The notes beneath the pieces are model-generated. The model was given only the letters and a program-made list of their open reading frames with translations, made no database searches and had not been told where the DNA came from. DNA of 64,000 nt from assembly GCA_964386865.1 (NCBI GenBank), contig CAYLUN010000018.1, positions 20,397 to 84,396 of the forward strand, read 5' to 3'. This DNA comes from CAYLUN01 sp964386865. GTDB lineage: Bacteria; Verrucomicrobiota; Kiritimatiellia; RFP12; UBA1067. Below are positions 51,667-61,190 of this stretch, one piece after another (position 1 is the first letter of the stretch; each line of letters opens with the position of its first letter). A program made the position numbers and the translations under genes.

Positions 51667-52635
51667 TCACTGAGCCGTCGGAACCGCCGCGGACGGCGGC
51701 GCGGCCACGGGCGCCGGTACCGAGGCGGGCAGCAGCGCGAATGCCTTGGCCAGCAGTTCGCCGGCCTTGGCGTCGCGCATCTTGCGCTCGTCGCTCCCCA
51801 GCACGACCACGATCACGCGGCGGCCATTACGCTTGGCCGTGACCACGATCGACCAGCCGGCCGAGGCCGTGTAGCCGGTCTTAAAGCCGTCGCACCCGGC
51901 CACGCCTTCTTTGAGGAACGGGTTGTGCGTGCGCATGTCGAACGGCTTCGGCGTGCCAGCCCGGAACTGCCGGTACGAGGCCGACGTGTAGGCGAAAACC
52001 GCCGGGTGCTTGCACAGTTCGCGAGACAGCGTCGCCATGTCGCGCGCGCTCGACACGTCGTTCCGCTGCCCCGCAGACGGCGGCAGGCCGTGGACTGACG
52101 CGAACCGCGTGTTGGCCATGCCGAGCTGCTGCGCTTTGGCATTCATCAGCTCCACGAAGCCGTCCTTGGAACCGGCCACATGCTCGGCCAGCGCCACGGC
52201 CACGTCGTTCGCGGACTGGATCATCATGGCGTAAAGCAGCTCCTCGACCGTAAACGTCTCTTTCGGGTCGAGGTAGACCTGCGATCCTCCGGTCTTGCAG
52301 GCCTCGACCGAGACTTTCACCGTGTCGCCCAGCTTCACCTGCCCCGCGTCGATCTTCTCCTGAATCACAAGCAGCGTCATCAGCTTGAGCGTGCTGGCGG
52401 GATAGCCCGGCGCGTCAGCCTTATCTTCGAACAGCACCGCACCCGTGTCCGCATCGACGATGACCGCCCCGATGTAGGGCGTCTTGGAGATGCACCCCTT
52501 GGGCCGCTGCGGCTGCTCGACCGCGGCGGCGGGCTTCTTGGCCGCCACCTTCGGCGCGGCCTTCTTGGCCTGGGCGGCGTGCGAGAACGAGATAAGACAG
52601 CCGACGGCGAACAACGACAAGACCAAACGCTTCAC
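51667..52635 (-). CDS. D-alanyl-D-alanine carboxypeptidase (S11, DacA/PBP5-like)
   Basis: 322 residues starting with GTG; GGGGG precedes it. A signal peptide (MKRLVLSLFAVGCLISFSHA) is followed by a Lys/Ala-rich spacer and the penicillin-binding fold: Ser81-x-x-Lys84 in YPASTLKLM, Ser141-Ala-Asn143 in QSANDV and Lys252-Thr-Gly in GFKTGYTASAG. It trims the terminal D-Ala from peptidoglycan pentapeptides. The C-terminus (SVPAPVAAPPSAAVPTAQ) has no amphipathic anchor helix like that of E. coli PBP5. Confidence 0.93.
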   Translation of the reverse strand: MKRLVLSLFAVGCLISFSHAAQAKKAAPKVAAKKPAAAVEQPQRPKGCISKTPYIGAVIVDADTGAVLFEDKADAPGYPASTLKLMTLLVIQEKIDAGQVKLGDTVKVSVEACKTGGSQVYLDPKETFTVEELLYAMMIQSANDVAVALAEHVAGSKDGFVELMNAKAQQLGMANTRFASVHGLPPSAGQRNDVSSARDMATLSRELCKHPAVFAYTSASYRQFRAGTPKPFDMRTHNPFLKEGVAGCDGFKTGYTASAGWSIVVTAKRNGRRVIVVVLGSDERKMRDAKAGELLAKAFALLPASVPAPVAAPPSAAVPTAQ

Positions 52636-52774
52636 TGTGTGACCCCCTAGAAAATGACTATCCTACCGGTCGCGACGGCATGCTTGACCGCCTGAACGTG
52701 TGGCTCATAGTAAACCACGTTCCGCGCGGTTTGAAAAGCGAACTGTTGCGCGCCCCGCTCGCGCAAGTGACTGG

Positions 52775-53713
52775 CTAGGGCTCGATCTGCGTGTCGCGCG
52801 AGAGATCCCCGTTGGAGGCATCCCCATCGTCGCCCCCGCGCCACGCCAGCGGTGTCACGCCGGTTTGCCGCTTGAACAGCGTCGCGAAGTGCGGCGAGGA
52901 CGAGAACCCTAAGTCGAGCGCGATTTGCGTGATCGCCCGCCCCGTCTGCCTTAACCGGTCTTTGGCCGCGTTGATTCGGCAGGCGATGAGGAACTGGTGC
53001 GGCGGCAGGCCCGTCAGCGCTTTGAAGCGGTTGATCAGATGGCCGGGCGCGAGCCCGGTCTGGCGAGCAAGCTCATCCATCGGATATTCGCGTTCGGGGC
53101 TGCTCCGCATCTGCTCGATGGCCGCCTGCAGACGCGTCGTCGCCGTCACGTTCGCCGGCTCGTCAGAGGCGTCAACCAATTCCAGCATCAGCGCGAGGCA
53201 GGCCCCGCGCAGCGCGCAGCGCTGGTAAGGCGACCGCGGCGAATCGTAGAGCGCAAACAGGCGCTGAAACAGTTGTCGGATGCTGGCGCTGCCAGGAAAA
53301 GGCCGCTTGGGAAGCGCGTGTAACCGGTCGGACAGCGCCTGGCTCTCGCCGCCGGGCAGCCCCAAAAAATCGGCGCTTATCCGCGGGGCCCGGACGATCA
53401 TCCAGTCCATGACCAGCCCTTTGGTGTGCGTGCTCAGCCGGTGCGGGAGGTTGGCCGGGGTCACGAGAATCTGCCCCGGCAGAAGCTCGATCGCTCCCTC
53501 GCAGTCCCGGTAGGTCAGCGACGTGCGCAAGCAGTATGAAATTTCGATGCAGTCGGGGTGGTGGTGCTCAGGAATCTCGGGCCGCGTCTTCTGGTAGTGG
53601 CAGTGGCCCAAGCAGGGCACGCCGGCAATGCCGAGCGGCTCCAGATTGAGCAGCCGCCGCTCGGGCGTGTCGACGTATTCGAAGCAGAGTGTGGATATGG
53701 GGTTCTCAACCAC
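52775..53713 (-). CDS. AraC-family transcriptional regulator
   Basis: 312 residues starting with GTG. An N-terminal cupin sensor domain (HHHP-like: PEHHHPDCIEISYCL, LLPGQILVTPANLPHRL) is followed by two C-terminal helix-turn-helix units (MDELARQTGLAPGHLINRFK and ITQIALDLGFSSSPHFATLF). Such regulators respond to sugars. It lies 88 bases downstream of the three-gene GH106-type operon and on the same strand, so it likely controls that operon. CC-rich inverted sites could not be identified. Confidence 0.9.
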   Translation of the reverse strand: MVENPISTLCFEYVDTPERRLLNLEPLGIAGVPCLGHCHYQKTRPEIPEHHHPDCIEISYCLRTSLTYRDCEGAIELLPGQILVTPANLPHRLSTHTKGLVMDWMIVRAPRISADFLGLPGGESQALSDRLHALPKRPFPGSASIRQLFQRLFALYDSPRSPYQRCALRGACLALMLELVDASDEPANVTATTRLQAAIEQMRSSPEREYPMDELARQTGLAPGHLINRFKALTGLPPHQFLIACRINAAKDRLRQTGRAITQIALDLGFSSSPHFATLFKRQTGVTPLAWRGGDDGDASNGDLSRDTQIEP

Positions 53714-53801
53714 GGCGAGAACTTACTCCGCAAGGCGACTTGCTGTCAACACCTTCGTTGCGAGAAATGGCTGCGGCCGCGCGGCCCGAAGTCCCTCGCG
53801 C

Positions 53802-56800
53802 TCATGGAGAGCCCCGAACCTCTGTCAGAATCCGGGCCGGCCCGAGCAGGCCGGAGGGCTGCAGCGGCGAGCCGGGCTGGTACGGATTGCGCGTGGTCGC
53901 GGTGAGACGTTTCTCGGGCGGCAGCCCCGCGTCGCCGATCAGCCGGTTGATCCAGAGGTTCGCCACGGTGATCTCCAGCACATTATCGCGTTCGCGCAGC
54001 ACGCCAGCGGGAAGGCGCACGCGCCACGGCGCGCACCAGACGGTGCCAAGCGACTGGCCGTTGAGCGCCACCGCCGCCATGTTCTTGACGGAGCCGAGGT
54101 CGAGGAAACACGCGGCGTCGGGAGTCGCTAGTCGGGAGTCGTCCACATCGAACCTGGTCCTGTAAACAGCTGTTCCCGAGTAGTGCCTTATGCCGACATC
54201 CGTCTGAACGGCCCAATCCGACAAATGATCGAACGTCGCCTTCTCCGGCCCGCCCCACTTTGGGTCGAACGCCACCTCCCACGGCCCCGCAAGCGCAAGC
54301 ACTGTTCGCAGGTTCTGGATGTTTCGACTTCCGACGCTCGACGCCCGAGGCCCGGCCTTCGAACCTGTTTCCCTAAAGACAACGAACCCGCTCCCGAGCG
54401 ACTCCAACCGCAACGGCACCTCGGTAATCCCGCCCTTTTCTTTCCATTCCGGCAGCGGGCGGCACTCGCCCGTGACCGGATCCCACCACTCGGGACTCTT
54501 GCCGCTCACGCGGAACCGGCACGTGACGTCGCTCGCCGCCTCCTCGCGATTCGCTATGAAGTAGAGATCCGTTTCGCCGTCGCGGCGGTGGATGTAGCGC
54601 ACGCTGCCGTCGCTCTCGAAATCGGGCGGCACGCCCAGACCCGCCAACACCTGCGCGGTGGCGGCGTACTCCGGATACAGCTCAGGCAGCGGCGGCGCGG
54701 GCTCGCGCACGTTCCACGGCGCCATGTCGAAGCCGCCCAACTCCTCGGCCGGGCGCTTCTCCCCTTGCGCCGTCAGACTGCCGCTCCACGCGCGATCCGT
54801 CACAACCGTCAGCGCCGCTCCTCCTTCAAAGCGCACGCTCAGCGAGCCGAGCAGCCCCGCAGGATTCGGCCCGTCACCGCCGTTATCGACCGTCACGCTC
54901 AGCAGATTCGTGCCGGGCTTCAGCCAAGCGGCCACATCAAATAGTTTCACCTGGTGAAAGTTATTACCCTTGCCGACTGCGTGCCCGTTCACCGCCAGTT
55001 CGAAGCCGTTATCCGCCGTCAGCCAGAGGCGTGCCGAGGCGACATTGGCGCCTTTCTCAAGGGTGAACGTGCGGCTGAAGAAGCGCGTGCAGACGGGCGC
55101 GGACATCGCGGACTGGCTCTCGGACGTCCAGATCCACTTCGCGCCCGCCAGAGGGTTGCCGCACGCGGCCTCTTCTGTCGTCGTGTCGCTCACCGCCAGA
55201 ACCTTGCTCTGAATCCGAGCGGCCAGTTTCGCCACCTCGAGGTCGCACTGCGGATAACCGGCCAGGCTGGGCGACTTGCGCGGCGGCGTGCCGATCACCG
55301 TGGCGCCGCCGTCGACTAGCTGGGCGATCTTTTTCAGCAGGCGCGGCGTCATGGTGTCGACGCGCGGCAGCACCAGCGCGCGATAGGTCATGCCGTCGGG
55401 AAACGCGATGCGCCCTTTCTTCACCTTCGCCCGCTCCAGCAGCGCGTTCGGCGCGCAGCCGTCGAAGCTGTAGCCGCGCCGGTCCGGCAGCTCGCCTTCG
55501 GTCGCGGAAGACGGCGGGCGGAAAACCTGCGGCGCGCCTTCGGGCACGAGGTACAGGATGTCCGCCACCGGCAGCCCCTGCCGCAGCAGCTCCTGGCTGC
55601 GCGCGAGGTAGGTGTGATATGCGCCGACCAGGCCCCACCACGTCTGCGTGCGGTCCCAGTATACGCCATACGGACCCATCGTCATACCCGGCCACTGGTC
55701 GAGCCGCGGCTGATGCTGGAAGCGGTGGAACGTGAAGCGGTTGATCCCGCAGCATAGCGCCCAGTCGCCCTGCGCCTTCATTGAAGCCGGATGCTGCCGC
55801 CAATCCTCGCCTGGCGCTGCCGTGAAGGCCTCTGCGCCCACCACGCGACGCCCCAGCGTGTGCGCGATGGAAACCGCCTCGAAGCAGCTGAACTCCGACT
55901 TGAAGCCGTAGCCCTTCGACCAGAACTCGCACATCGGCACATCCGCGACCGAGCCCAGCTCCAAGTCGGAGCACGGATTCATGTCGTAGGGCTCGCTCGA
56001 AAACAGCAGCCCGTTCTTGTGCGCGTAGTCCCGGATGCGGCCGACGTGCTTCTCGACGACCAGCTCGTTCGCGGTCTGCCGCACGTCCCACAGAAAGCGC
56101 TCCGTGACCTCCACGCTGCCGACCACACGGCCCGTGAGCGCGGGAAGAAAGGGCAAAGGATCGTAGCCGCGCCGCTTGCTGAACTCGGCGAGGAACGTCT
56201 CCGAGCCGTTCTGCGAACTCATCTCCCAGCTGTCGAAGTGCAGCGTGGTCAGCCCGCGCCCCGGACGCCGCTTCGCGCCGCCCGCCGCCAGCAGCTTGTC
56301 GGTGAACGCCGCCAGATGCGCGTCGATGGCGGCCGGGTTGAACTTGTCGGTCTCCAGACCCAGCCCCGGCGCGGGCGCGGGCCGCGTGGTCTGCCCTGTC
56401 AGCGTGCGCCCGAAGCGCAGGATCGTCCAGCTGCCCGGCGGCACGTCCCACGCCAGCCGCCCGCTGGCGTCCATCTTGTCCGTCAGATCCGTCACGCGGT
56501 CCAGCGCCACGCACGCTCCCAAGGGAACGTAGTTCGTCGCAGGCGCTAGCGACGGCTTCACGCCCGGCTGCGATGAATAGGGCGCGCGGTAGTAGAGCGC
56601 CTTCTCGTCCGCGTCCGTGAGCCGCGCTGCTCCCTGCGGCGTCGGAAAGGCCAGCACGGCCACGTCCCTGTAGAACGCCTGCCACTGCGCCTTCAGCTCC
56701 GGCGTGAGCGTGCCCATGCCGAAGAACGGCACGCGCGGCTGCGGCTGCGGCAGCACCGCATCGAAGCGCGCCGGGCCGTTCGTCACGGTCTCGCTGGCCA

Positions 56801-57197
56801 CCGTGTGCTGCATGGAGAGTTCCGGCCTGACCCACGGCCCGCCGCTGCCGCACCAGCCCGGCCCGGTGCCCACCGCAATCTCGATGCCGAGCCGGTCAGC
56901 CTCGCTCACCGCGTGCTGAAAGAGCATCTGCCACTCGGGGCTCATGAACTCGACCGGACCGCGCGGGATGCCGATGCCGACCTCGAGGAAGATCGTGCCG
57001 CCGATGCCCGCCCGCTTCATGGCCTCAAGGTCGGCGGTCAGCCCCTCGCGCGTCATGTTGCCGTCCATGAAGTACCAGTACACCCACGGCCGCGCCGTCT
57101 CCGGCGGCGACACAAACCGGCTCTGCAAGTCCATTTTGGCGAAAGCGTGAAAGGATAGCGCAAGCGCGATACCCACCCATGTCGTTTTCTTATTCAT
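53802..57197 (-). CDS. GH106-family alpha-L-rhamnosidase-like enzyme (first)
   Basis: About 1131 residues from MNKKTTWVGIALALSFHAFA, a signal peptide with AAGGGA upstream. N-terminal GH106 block: WYFMDGNMTREGLTADLEAM and GIEIAVGTGPGWCGSGGPWV. The central barrel has TLHFDSWEMSSQNGSETF, FSSEPYDMNPCSDLE and VVGAEAFTAAPGEDW, regions that hold the catalytic acids in this family. The C-terminal sugar-binding beta-sandwich ends NLWINRLIGD and a Pro-rich tail (SGLLGPARIL). Two heptamer arrays lie in its C-terminal third, in a linker and in a loop. It should remove terminal rhamnose from pectin- or ulvan-like glycans. An extension to 57263 is rejected. Confidence 0.88.
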   Translation of the reverse strand: MNKKTTWVGIALALSFHAFAKMDLQSRFVSPPETARPWVYWYFMDGNMTREGLTADLEAMKRAGIGGTIFLEVGIGIPRGPVEFMSPEWQMLFQHAVSEADRLGIEIAVGTGPGWCGSGGPWVRPELSMQHTVASETVTNGPARFDAVLPQPQPRVPFFGMGTLTPELKAQWQAFYRDVAVLAFPTPQGAARLTDADEKALYYRAPYSSQPGVKPSLAPATNYVPLGACVALDRVTDLTDKMDASGRLAWDVPPGSWTILRFGRTLTGQTTRPAPAPGLGLETDKFNPAAIDAHLAAFTDKLLAAGGAKRRPGRGLTTLHFDSWEMSSQNGSETFLAEFSKRRGYDPLPFLPALTGRVVGSVEVTERFLWDVRQTANELVVEKHVGRIRDYAHKNGLLFSSEPYDMNPCSDLELGSVADVPMCEFWSKGYGFKSEFSCFEAVSIAHTLGRRVVGAEAFTAAPGEDWRQHPASMKAQGDWALCCGINRFTFHRFQHQPRLDQWPGMTMGPYGVYWDRTQTWWGLVGAYHTYLARSQELLRQGLPVADILYLVPEGAPQVFRPPSSATEGELPDRRGYSFDGCAPNALLERAKVKKGRIAFPDGMTYRALVLPRVDTMTPRLLKKIAQLVDGGATVIGTPPRKSPSLAGYPQCDLEVAKLAARIQSKVLAVSDTTTEEAACGNPLAGAKWIWTSESQSAMSAPVCTRFFSRTFTLEKGANVASARLWLTADNGFELAVNGHAVGKGNNFHQVKLFDVAAWLKPGTNLLSVTVDNGGDGPNPAGLLGSLSVRFEGGAALTVVTDRAWSGSLTAQGEKRPAEELGGFDMAPWNVREPAPPLPELYPEYAATAQVLAGLGVPPDFESDGSVRYIHRRDGETDLYFIANREEAASDVTCRFRVSGKSPEWWDPVTGECRPLPEWKEKGGITEVPLRLESLGSGFVVFRETGSKAGPRASSVGSRNIQNLRTVLALAGPWEVAFDPKWGGPEKATFDHLSDWAVQTDVGIRHYSGTAVYRTRFDVDDSRLATPDAACFLDLGSVKNMAAVALNGQSLGTVWCAPWRVRLPAGVLRERDNVLEITVANLWINRLIGDAGLPPEKRLTATTRNPYQPGSPLQPSGLLGPARILTEVRGSP
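54119..54139. repeat. Short heptamer array in a loop of the first GH106 gene
   Basis: CGGGAGT, CGCTAGT and CGGGAGT follow each other exactly, matching the CGGNRRT unit of the fumarase array. They encode DSRLATP in the C-terminal sugar-binding domain, at the same place where the second GH106 gene has an array (57814-57841). Confidence 0.65.
54324..54365. repeat. Heptamer array in an inter-domain linker of the first GH106 gene
   Basis: Six 7-base units TCGACTT, CCGACGC, TCGACGC, CCGAGGC, CCGGCCT and TCGAACC encode the linker SKAGPRASSVGSRNI between the end of the barrel region (FVVFRE) and the sugar-binding domain (LAGPWEV). Read on the minus strand the units are GCGTCGA-like, close to those of the other arrays. 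Confidence 0.65.
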
Positions 57198-57258
57198 TAC
57201 CGCTATCCCTTCCCTGTTGTCCGGCAAGGATGCCGCAGGGCGGCGCCTCCCACCCACC

Positions 57259-57384
57259 AGCAATTCTCACTATGGCCAAGAAGCGCCTCACAGCGCCACA
57301 CACAGGTAAATCGGGGCGAATTCGTTCGTAGTGTGCCCGTGAGGGCATTCCCGCAGTCGCTGTCGTGTCATAATTGGAATTGCT
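57259..57384. repeat. MITE-like element, 126 bp, between two GH106 genes
   Basis: The left end AGCAATTCTCACTATGGCC (57259-57277) and the right end CATAATTGGAATTGCT (57369-57384) are inverted relatives of the ends of the element at 11537-11667. The inner CGTTCGTAGT is at 57323-57332, close to the offset in the other copy, while the inner stem is degenerate. It lies within the 217-base gap between the two GH106 genes of one operon and could change transcript stability or readthrough there. Confidence 0.75.
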
Positions 57385-57414
57385 GCCTACCCACACCTCG
57401 CTGGAGGCTGCCCG

Positions 57415-60400
57415 CTACCGGTTAACCCCGGCGCGCAGCGTCTGCACCAGCGTCACCGGGCCGATCAAACCAGAGGCCGGCACCGGCTCGTTGCCTTGCC
57501 AGTGCCGCCAGGTGACGAAGCTGGACGGCGCACCGTCCGGCGGCGCGTCGCGCGGCACCCAGTCCGGCCATTTCGTGATCGCCCCGTTGCGCTTGTTGTA
57601 GGCTACGCCCAGCGCGTCCATCGCCGTCGCGTCGCCGATCACGCGGTTCGCCCACAGGTTCGTCACGCGGATCTCGAGGGCGTTGTCGCCCGGCTTCAGC
57701 GCGGACGTCACGTCCAAGCGGAACGGCCGTTTCCAGAGCACGCCGAGGCTGCGCCCGTTCACGACGACTTCCGCCAGATGGGCCACCTCGCCGAGGTCAA
57801 GAGAGAGAGAGGCCGGAGATCGGGGGTCGGAGGCCGGAACGTTAATCGCGGTGCGGTACGTTGCGGTGCCGGAAAAATAGCGGACGCCCTCGTCGGCATG
57901 CTTGGACAAATCGCCCAGCTGGCCCAGCCTGAGCGGCGCGGGCGCGTTGCGCACCGCCTGGAAGGTCACCTCCCAAGGTCCATCGAGTACCCGCGCCGCG
58001 CCTTCGCTCTCCTCGACCAGCCGTCCGTCTTCGAACCACATCTCGCGGCGCGGCGCGGCGATCGCCACGACCGTCTGAGCGGCGCGGGCGGCTACCTGCT
58101 CCGCCTCCAGCGCACCGGGGAACAACTCGACGTCCGCCAGCACGCCCTTGAACGGGCCGAGGCAACCCGGATGCACCGTGAGGCGCGAGGCTGCGGCGGT
58201 GCCGGCCATCTTCCCCTCCACATACAGCGTCGGCTGGCGGTCGCGGTACACGACCGCGATCGGCGTCCCTTCGCCGATGGGCTGAGCGGCCACGATGCGC
58301 GGGGCGAGATAGCGCGCGCCGTGCTCCCAGACCGCCACGCCGTTCCTCCCCACGCTCACGCCCACGTTCACATGGCCCGCTCCGAACATCAGTTCGCCCT
58401 GCTGGCCCAGAATCGCGAAGTTCTGGCCGCGGGTACTCTGAATGCCCTGAGCGCCAGCCTTCGGCAACTCGATGTCCGCCGCCGGTTTCGCGCGGAAGAC
58501 CAGCGTGAAGGTGTTTGTGACGCCCGGGCTTTGCGCGGGCAAGGCCCTGCCCGTCGCCGCCGTGCGAGCCAGCTCCGGCTTCACGGCCAGCGGCGAGGCC
58601 GGTTTACGGAACACCACGAACCACGAGCCGCGCGGATCGAACGGGATCTGCACCGTGGTCAGCCCGCCGCGCGCCGCGTAGCGTGCCGGCTCGCGCAGGC
58701 GCCCCGTGGCGGGGTCCCACAGCTCCGGCTGACGCCCCGTGACGCGAAACGTGCAGAGCCGATCGCCCGCCTGCTCGCCCTGATTCGACACGAAGTACCA
58801 GTCCGCGCCCGCATCGTCTGTGCGGTGGATCCAGAGCAAGTCGGAGCCAGCCTCAGGGGTGAAATCAGGCACCAGGCCGACCCGCTTCTCCACCGCCTCG
58901 AACGCGACGGTGAGCACGACCTGTCCCGTGGCCACGATCTCGGCCCACAGCGCGGCGGCCTCTCCGTCGGGAGCCAGCCCGTGCGCGCGCGTCAGCGGGC
59001 GCGGCGCGGCCACGACGGCTCCGGCCTTGGCCAGGCGCAGCGCCTCCCGCAGCAATGCCAGCGTGGCGCGGCCCGTGCCGGGCAGCACGAGCACGCGGTA
59101 GCGCATCCCGTTCTTGTGCGCGATGACGCCGCCCGCCACCTCCGACTCCCGCAGGGCGTCCAGATTCGCGAAGTCGTAGTCGTAGCCCGCGGGCAGCGGG
59201 ATCGCGAGTTCCTGGCGCCAGCCGCCGTAGCTCGGCGCCCCCTCGTCCAGCATCACCAGCGCGTCGGCCACGAACCGGCCCTGCTGGAGCAGCGACTGGC
59301 AGCGCGTCAGGTACTCCACCCACGCCTTGCCCGGCGACCACCACGTGCTGGTGCGGTCAAAGTTGATGCCGTACGGGCCGAACGACATGCCCGGCGCGAG
59401 GTTGAGCCACGGCTGATGCGCGTAGCGGTGGAAGTAGTACTGGTTGACGCCCAGGGTGAAGGCGAGGTCGCCCAGCGTCTTGAGGCTCCACGGGCTGTCG
59501 AGCCAGTTGCCCTTGCCCGCCGTGAATGCCTCGGCGCCGGCGATCTGCCGGCCGCTCAGGTGCGCCGCGCTGGCTGCCACCTTGCAATCCACGCGCGGCC
59601 CGCCGCCCACCCAGAACTCGCCGCACGGCATGTGGTTGGCGCGGGCGTAGTTCATCGGATCGTACAGGAACTGCTGCCGCCCGAAGGACTCGGCCCTGAA
59701 CTCGAACCCGCGCTTCTCCGCCAGTTCGGTCGCGCGCCTCCAGTAGGAATCCACGAACAGGTCGGCAAGCGTGCGCCTGAAATCCCACAGCACCCGCTCG
59801 GACTGGTCGCGCGAGCCGATGACGCGCCCGCCGGCAACCGCCGGCAGCCAAGGCACAATATCGTAGCCGCGCCGCGCCTGAAACTCTTTCGCGAACTCGG
59901 CCGTCCAGTTCTGCGGGCCGACCTCCCAGCTGTCGATCCACGTGTGCTTGAAGGCCCCTTTGCCGGCCGGCGTGGCCGCCGCCAGCAGCTTGTCCACGAA
60001 CGCCTGATACTGCGCCTCCACGCCGCGCGGGTTGAGCTTGTCGCACTCCAGCCCGACACCCGCCTCGGTGGCCGGCGCGTTATGCGCGCCCGTCGGCGTG
60101 TGGCCGAGCCGCAGCACGGTCCACACGCCCTGCGGCGCGGTCCACGACGCCTGGCCTGTCAGGTTGACGACCTCCCGCAGCGGAATGCCGGGAGCGTCCG
60201 CCGCGCCAGCGTCGAGAAAGCGCTCGGCCCCGCCGCCGTGCTCGTTGTGGCTGACGAGCGCGGACTTGGCCTGCCAGTAATGGATGCGCTCGCGATCTGA
60301 GAAGGCCGCCGACGCGATCCGTATCTGGTCCGTCCGCGCCAGGCACTCCTTCGGAAACCGCACGCGGAGGCAGCGCGCCTCGACCGGGTCGAACGCGACC

Positions 60401-61170
60401 GTCAGATCCGTCGTCGGCTTCCCCCGCCACGAGGTCGGAAACGCCTTCACCTCGCGCCAGCTCTGGCCGTCTCCGCTAGCCTCGAGGAGCGCCTTGGGGT
60501 TGCCGAAGGGGTTCAGTCCGACCACATCGGTCAGCGTCAGCTCGCGTACCCGCACGGGCTTGTCGGCGTCCAGGCGCAACTCCGCGACCCCGTCCGCAGC
60601 CAGCTTCAGCGTGACGTCGCGCGCCGACAGCGCTGGCGCAGCCAGTTCCGCGGGCAAGGCCGGATACGCCAGCACGGCCACCTCGCGATAGGTGTTCAGC
60701 AGGCTCTCGGGCTGCGGCAGCTTGGCGATCTCCACCGCCGCACCGCCGCGCACGACTGTTTCTGACCAGACCAGCCGCTGCATCGCCAGCTCCGGCGGAA
60801 TCGCCGGCCCGCCCGCGTTGCCCCAGCCGTCGCACAGGGCCGAACCGAAATCGAGCCCCAGCCGCGCGCTCTCACCGAGCATATGCTGGAAGCACGCCTG
60901 CCAGGCCGGGCTCATGAACGCCTTGTTCTCCACCAGCCCTTGCGGCATGGCCACGCTGACGTTCATGAAGAGCGTGCCGCCCAAGCCGATCGCTTTCATC
61001 GCCTCGAGGTCTGCCGTGATGCCCGCCTGGGTGATGTTCCCGCTCATGTGGAACCAGTAGGTGCGCGGCTTGGCGGAGTCCGGCGGAGCCAGAAACTGGC
61101 TCTGAAGATCCGGCACAGCCGACGCGTGCGAGGCGAGTGCGAGGCCGAACGCGAGTGTTTGCCACTTCAT
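57415..61170 (-). CDS. GH106-type enzyme with added discoidin-like and LamG-like domains (second)
   Basis: About 1251 residues from MKWQTLAFGLALASHASA, a signal peptide, with GGGGAGGGGG about 10-19 bases upstream. The frame continues to 61449 but that part overlaps the upstream gene and is Gly/Arg-rich. N-terminal GH106 block WFHMSGNITQAGITADLEAM. A beta-sandwich like F5/8 type C (VRELTLTDVVGLNPFG, YWQAKSALVSHNEHGGG) is inserted near residues 200-330. Barrel: TWIDSWEVGPQNWTAEF and IAGAEAFTAGKGNW. A concanavalin/LamG-like domain (GTPIAVVYRDRQPTLYVEG) precedes the C-terminal sugar-binding domain (NLWANRVIGD). A heptamer array lies in the last domain. Rhamnosidase activity is inferred from family. 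Confidence 0.85.
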   Translation of the reverse strand: MKWQTLAFGLALASHASAVPDLQSQFLAPPDSAKPRTYWFHMSGNITQAGITADLEAMKAIGLGGTLFMNVSVAMPQGLVENKAFMSPAWQACFQHMLGESARLGLDFGSALCDGWGNAGGPAIPPELAMQRLVWSETVVRGGAAVEIAKLPQPESLLNTYREVAVLAYPALPAELAAPALSARDVTLKLAADGVAELRLDADKPVRVRELTLTDVVGLNPFGNPKALLEASGDGQSWREVKAFPTSWRGKPTTDLTVAFDPVEARCLRVRFPKECLARTDQIRIASAAFSDRERIHYWQAKSALVSHNEHGGGAERFLDAGAADAPGIPLREVVNLTGQASWTAPQGVWTVLRLGHTPTGAHNAPATEAGVGLECDKLNPRGVEAQYQAFVDKLLAAATPAGKGAFKHTWIDSWEVGPQNWTAEFAKEFQARRGYDIVPWLPAVAGGRVIGSRDQSERVLWDFRRTLADLFVDSYWRRATELAEKRGFEFRAESFGRQQFLYDPMNYARANHMPCGEFWVGGGPRVDCKVAASAAHLSGRQIAGAEAFTAGKGNWLDSPWSLKTLGDLAFTLGVNQYYFHRYAHQPWLNLAPGMSFGPYGINFDRTSTWWSPGKAWVEYLTRCQSLLQQGRFVADALVMLDEGAPSYGGWRQELAIPLPAGYDYDFANLDALRESEVAGGVIAHKNGMRYRVLVLPGTGRATLALLREALRLAKAGAVVAAPRPLTRAHGLAPDGEAAALWAEIVATGQVVLTVAFEAVEKRVGLVPDFTPEAGSDLLWIHRTDDAGADWYFVSNQGEQAGDRLCTFRVTGRQPELWDPATGRLREPARYAARGGLTTVQIPFDPRGSWFVVFRKPASPLAVKPELARTAATGRALPAQSPGVTNTFTLVFRAKPAADIELPKAGAQGIQSTRGQNFAILGQQGELMFGAGHVNVGVSVGRNGVAVWEHGARYLAPRIVAAQPIGEGTPIAVVYRDRQPTLYVEGKMAGTAAASRLTVHPGCLGPFKGVLADVELFPGALEAEQVAARAAQTVVAIAAPRREMWFEDGRLVEESEGAARVLDGPWEVTFQAVRNAPAPLRLGQLGDLSKHADEGVRYFSGTATYRTAINVPASDPRSPASLSLDLGEVAHLAEVVVNGRSLGVLWKRPFRLDVTSALKPGDNALEIRVTNLWANRVIGDATAMDALGVAYNKRNGAITKWPDWVPRDAPPDGAPSSFVTWRHWQGNEPVPASGLIGPVTLVQTLRAGVNR
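57814..57841. repeat. Heptamer array in the second GH106 gene
   Basis: CGGAGAT, CGGGGGT, CGGAGGC and CGGAACG follow each other without gaps after a short GA run. They encode PASDPRSPAS in the loop of the C-terminal domain that aligns with the array loop of the first GH106 protein (YRT...DLG on either side). Confidence 0.65.
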
Positions 61171-61190
61171 ACCAGCTAATCCCCCTCCCC

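Noticed and set aside
57496..60300. Open frame of 934 codons on the plus strand
   Set aside because: It lies wholly opposite the second GH106-type gene, has Arg/His/Leu-rich composition typical of antisense frames in high-GC DNA, and shows no domain or start context.
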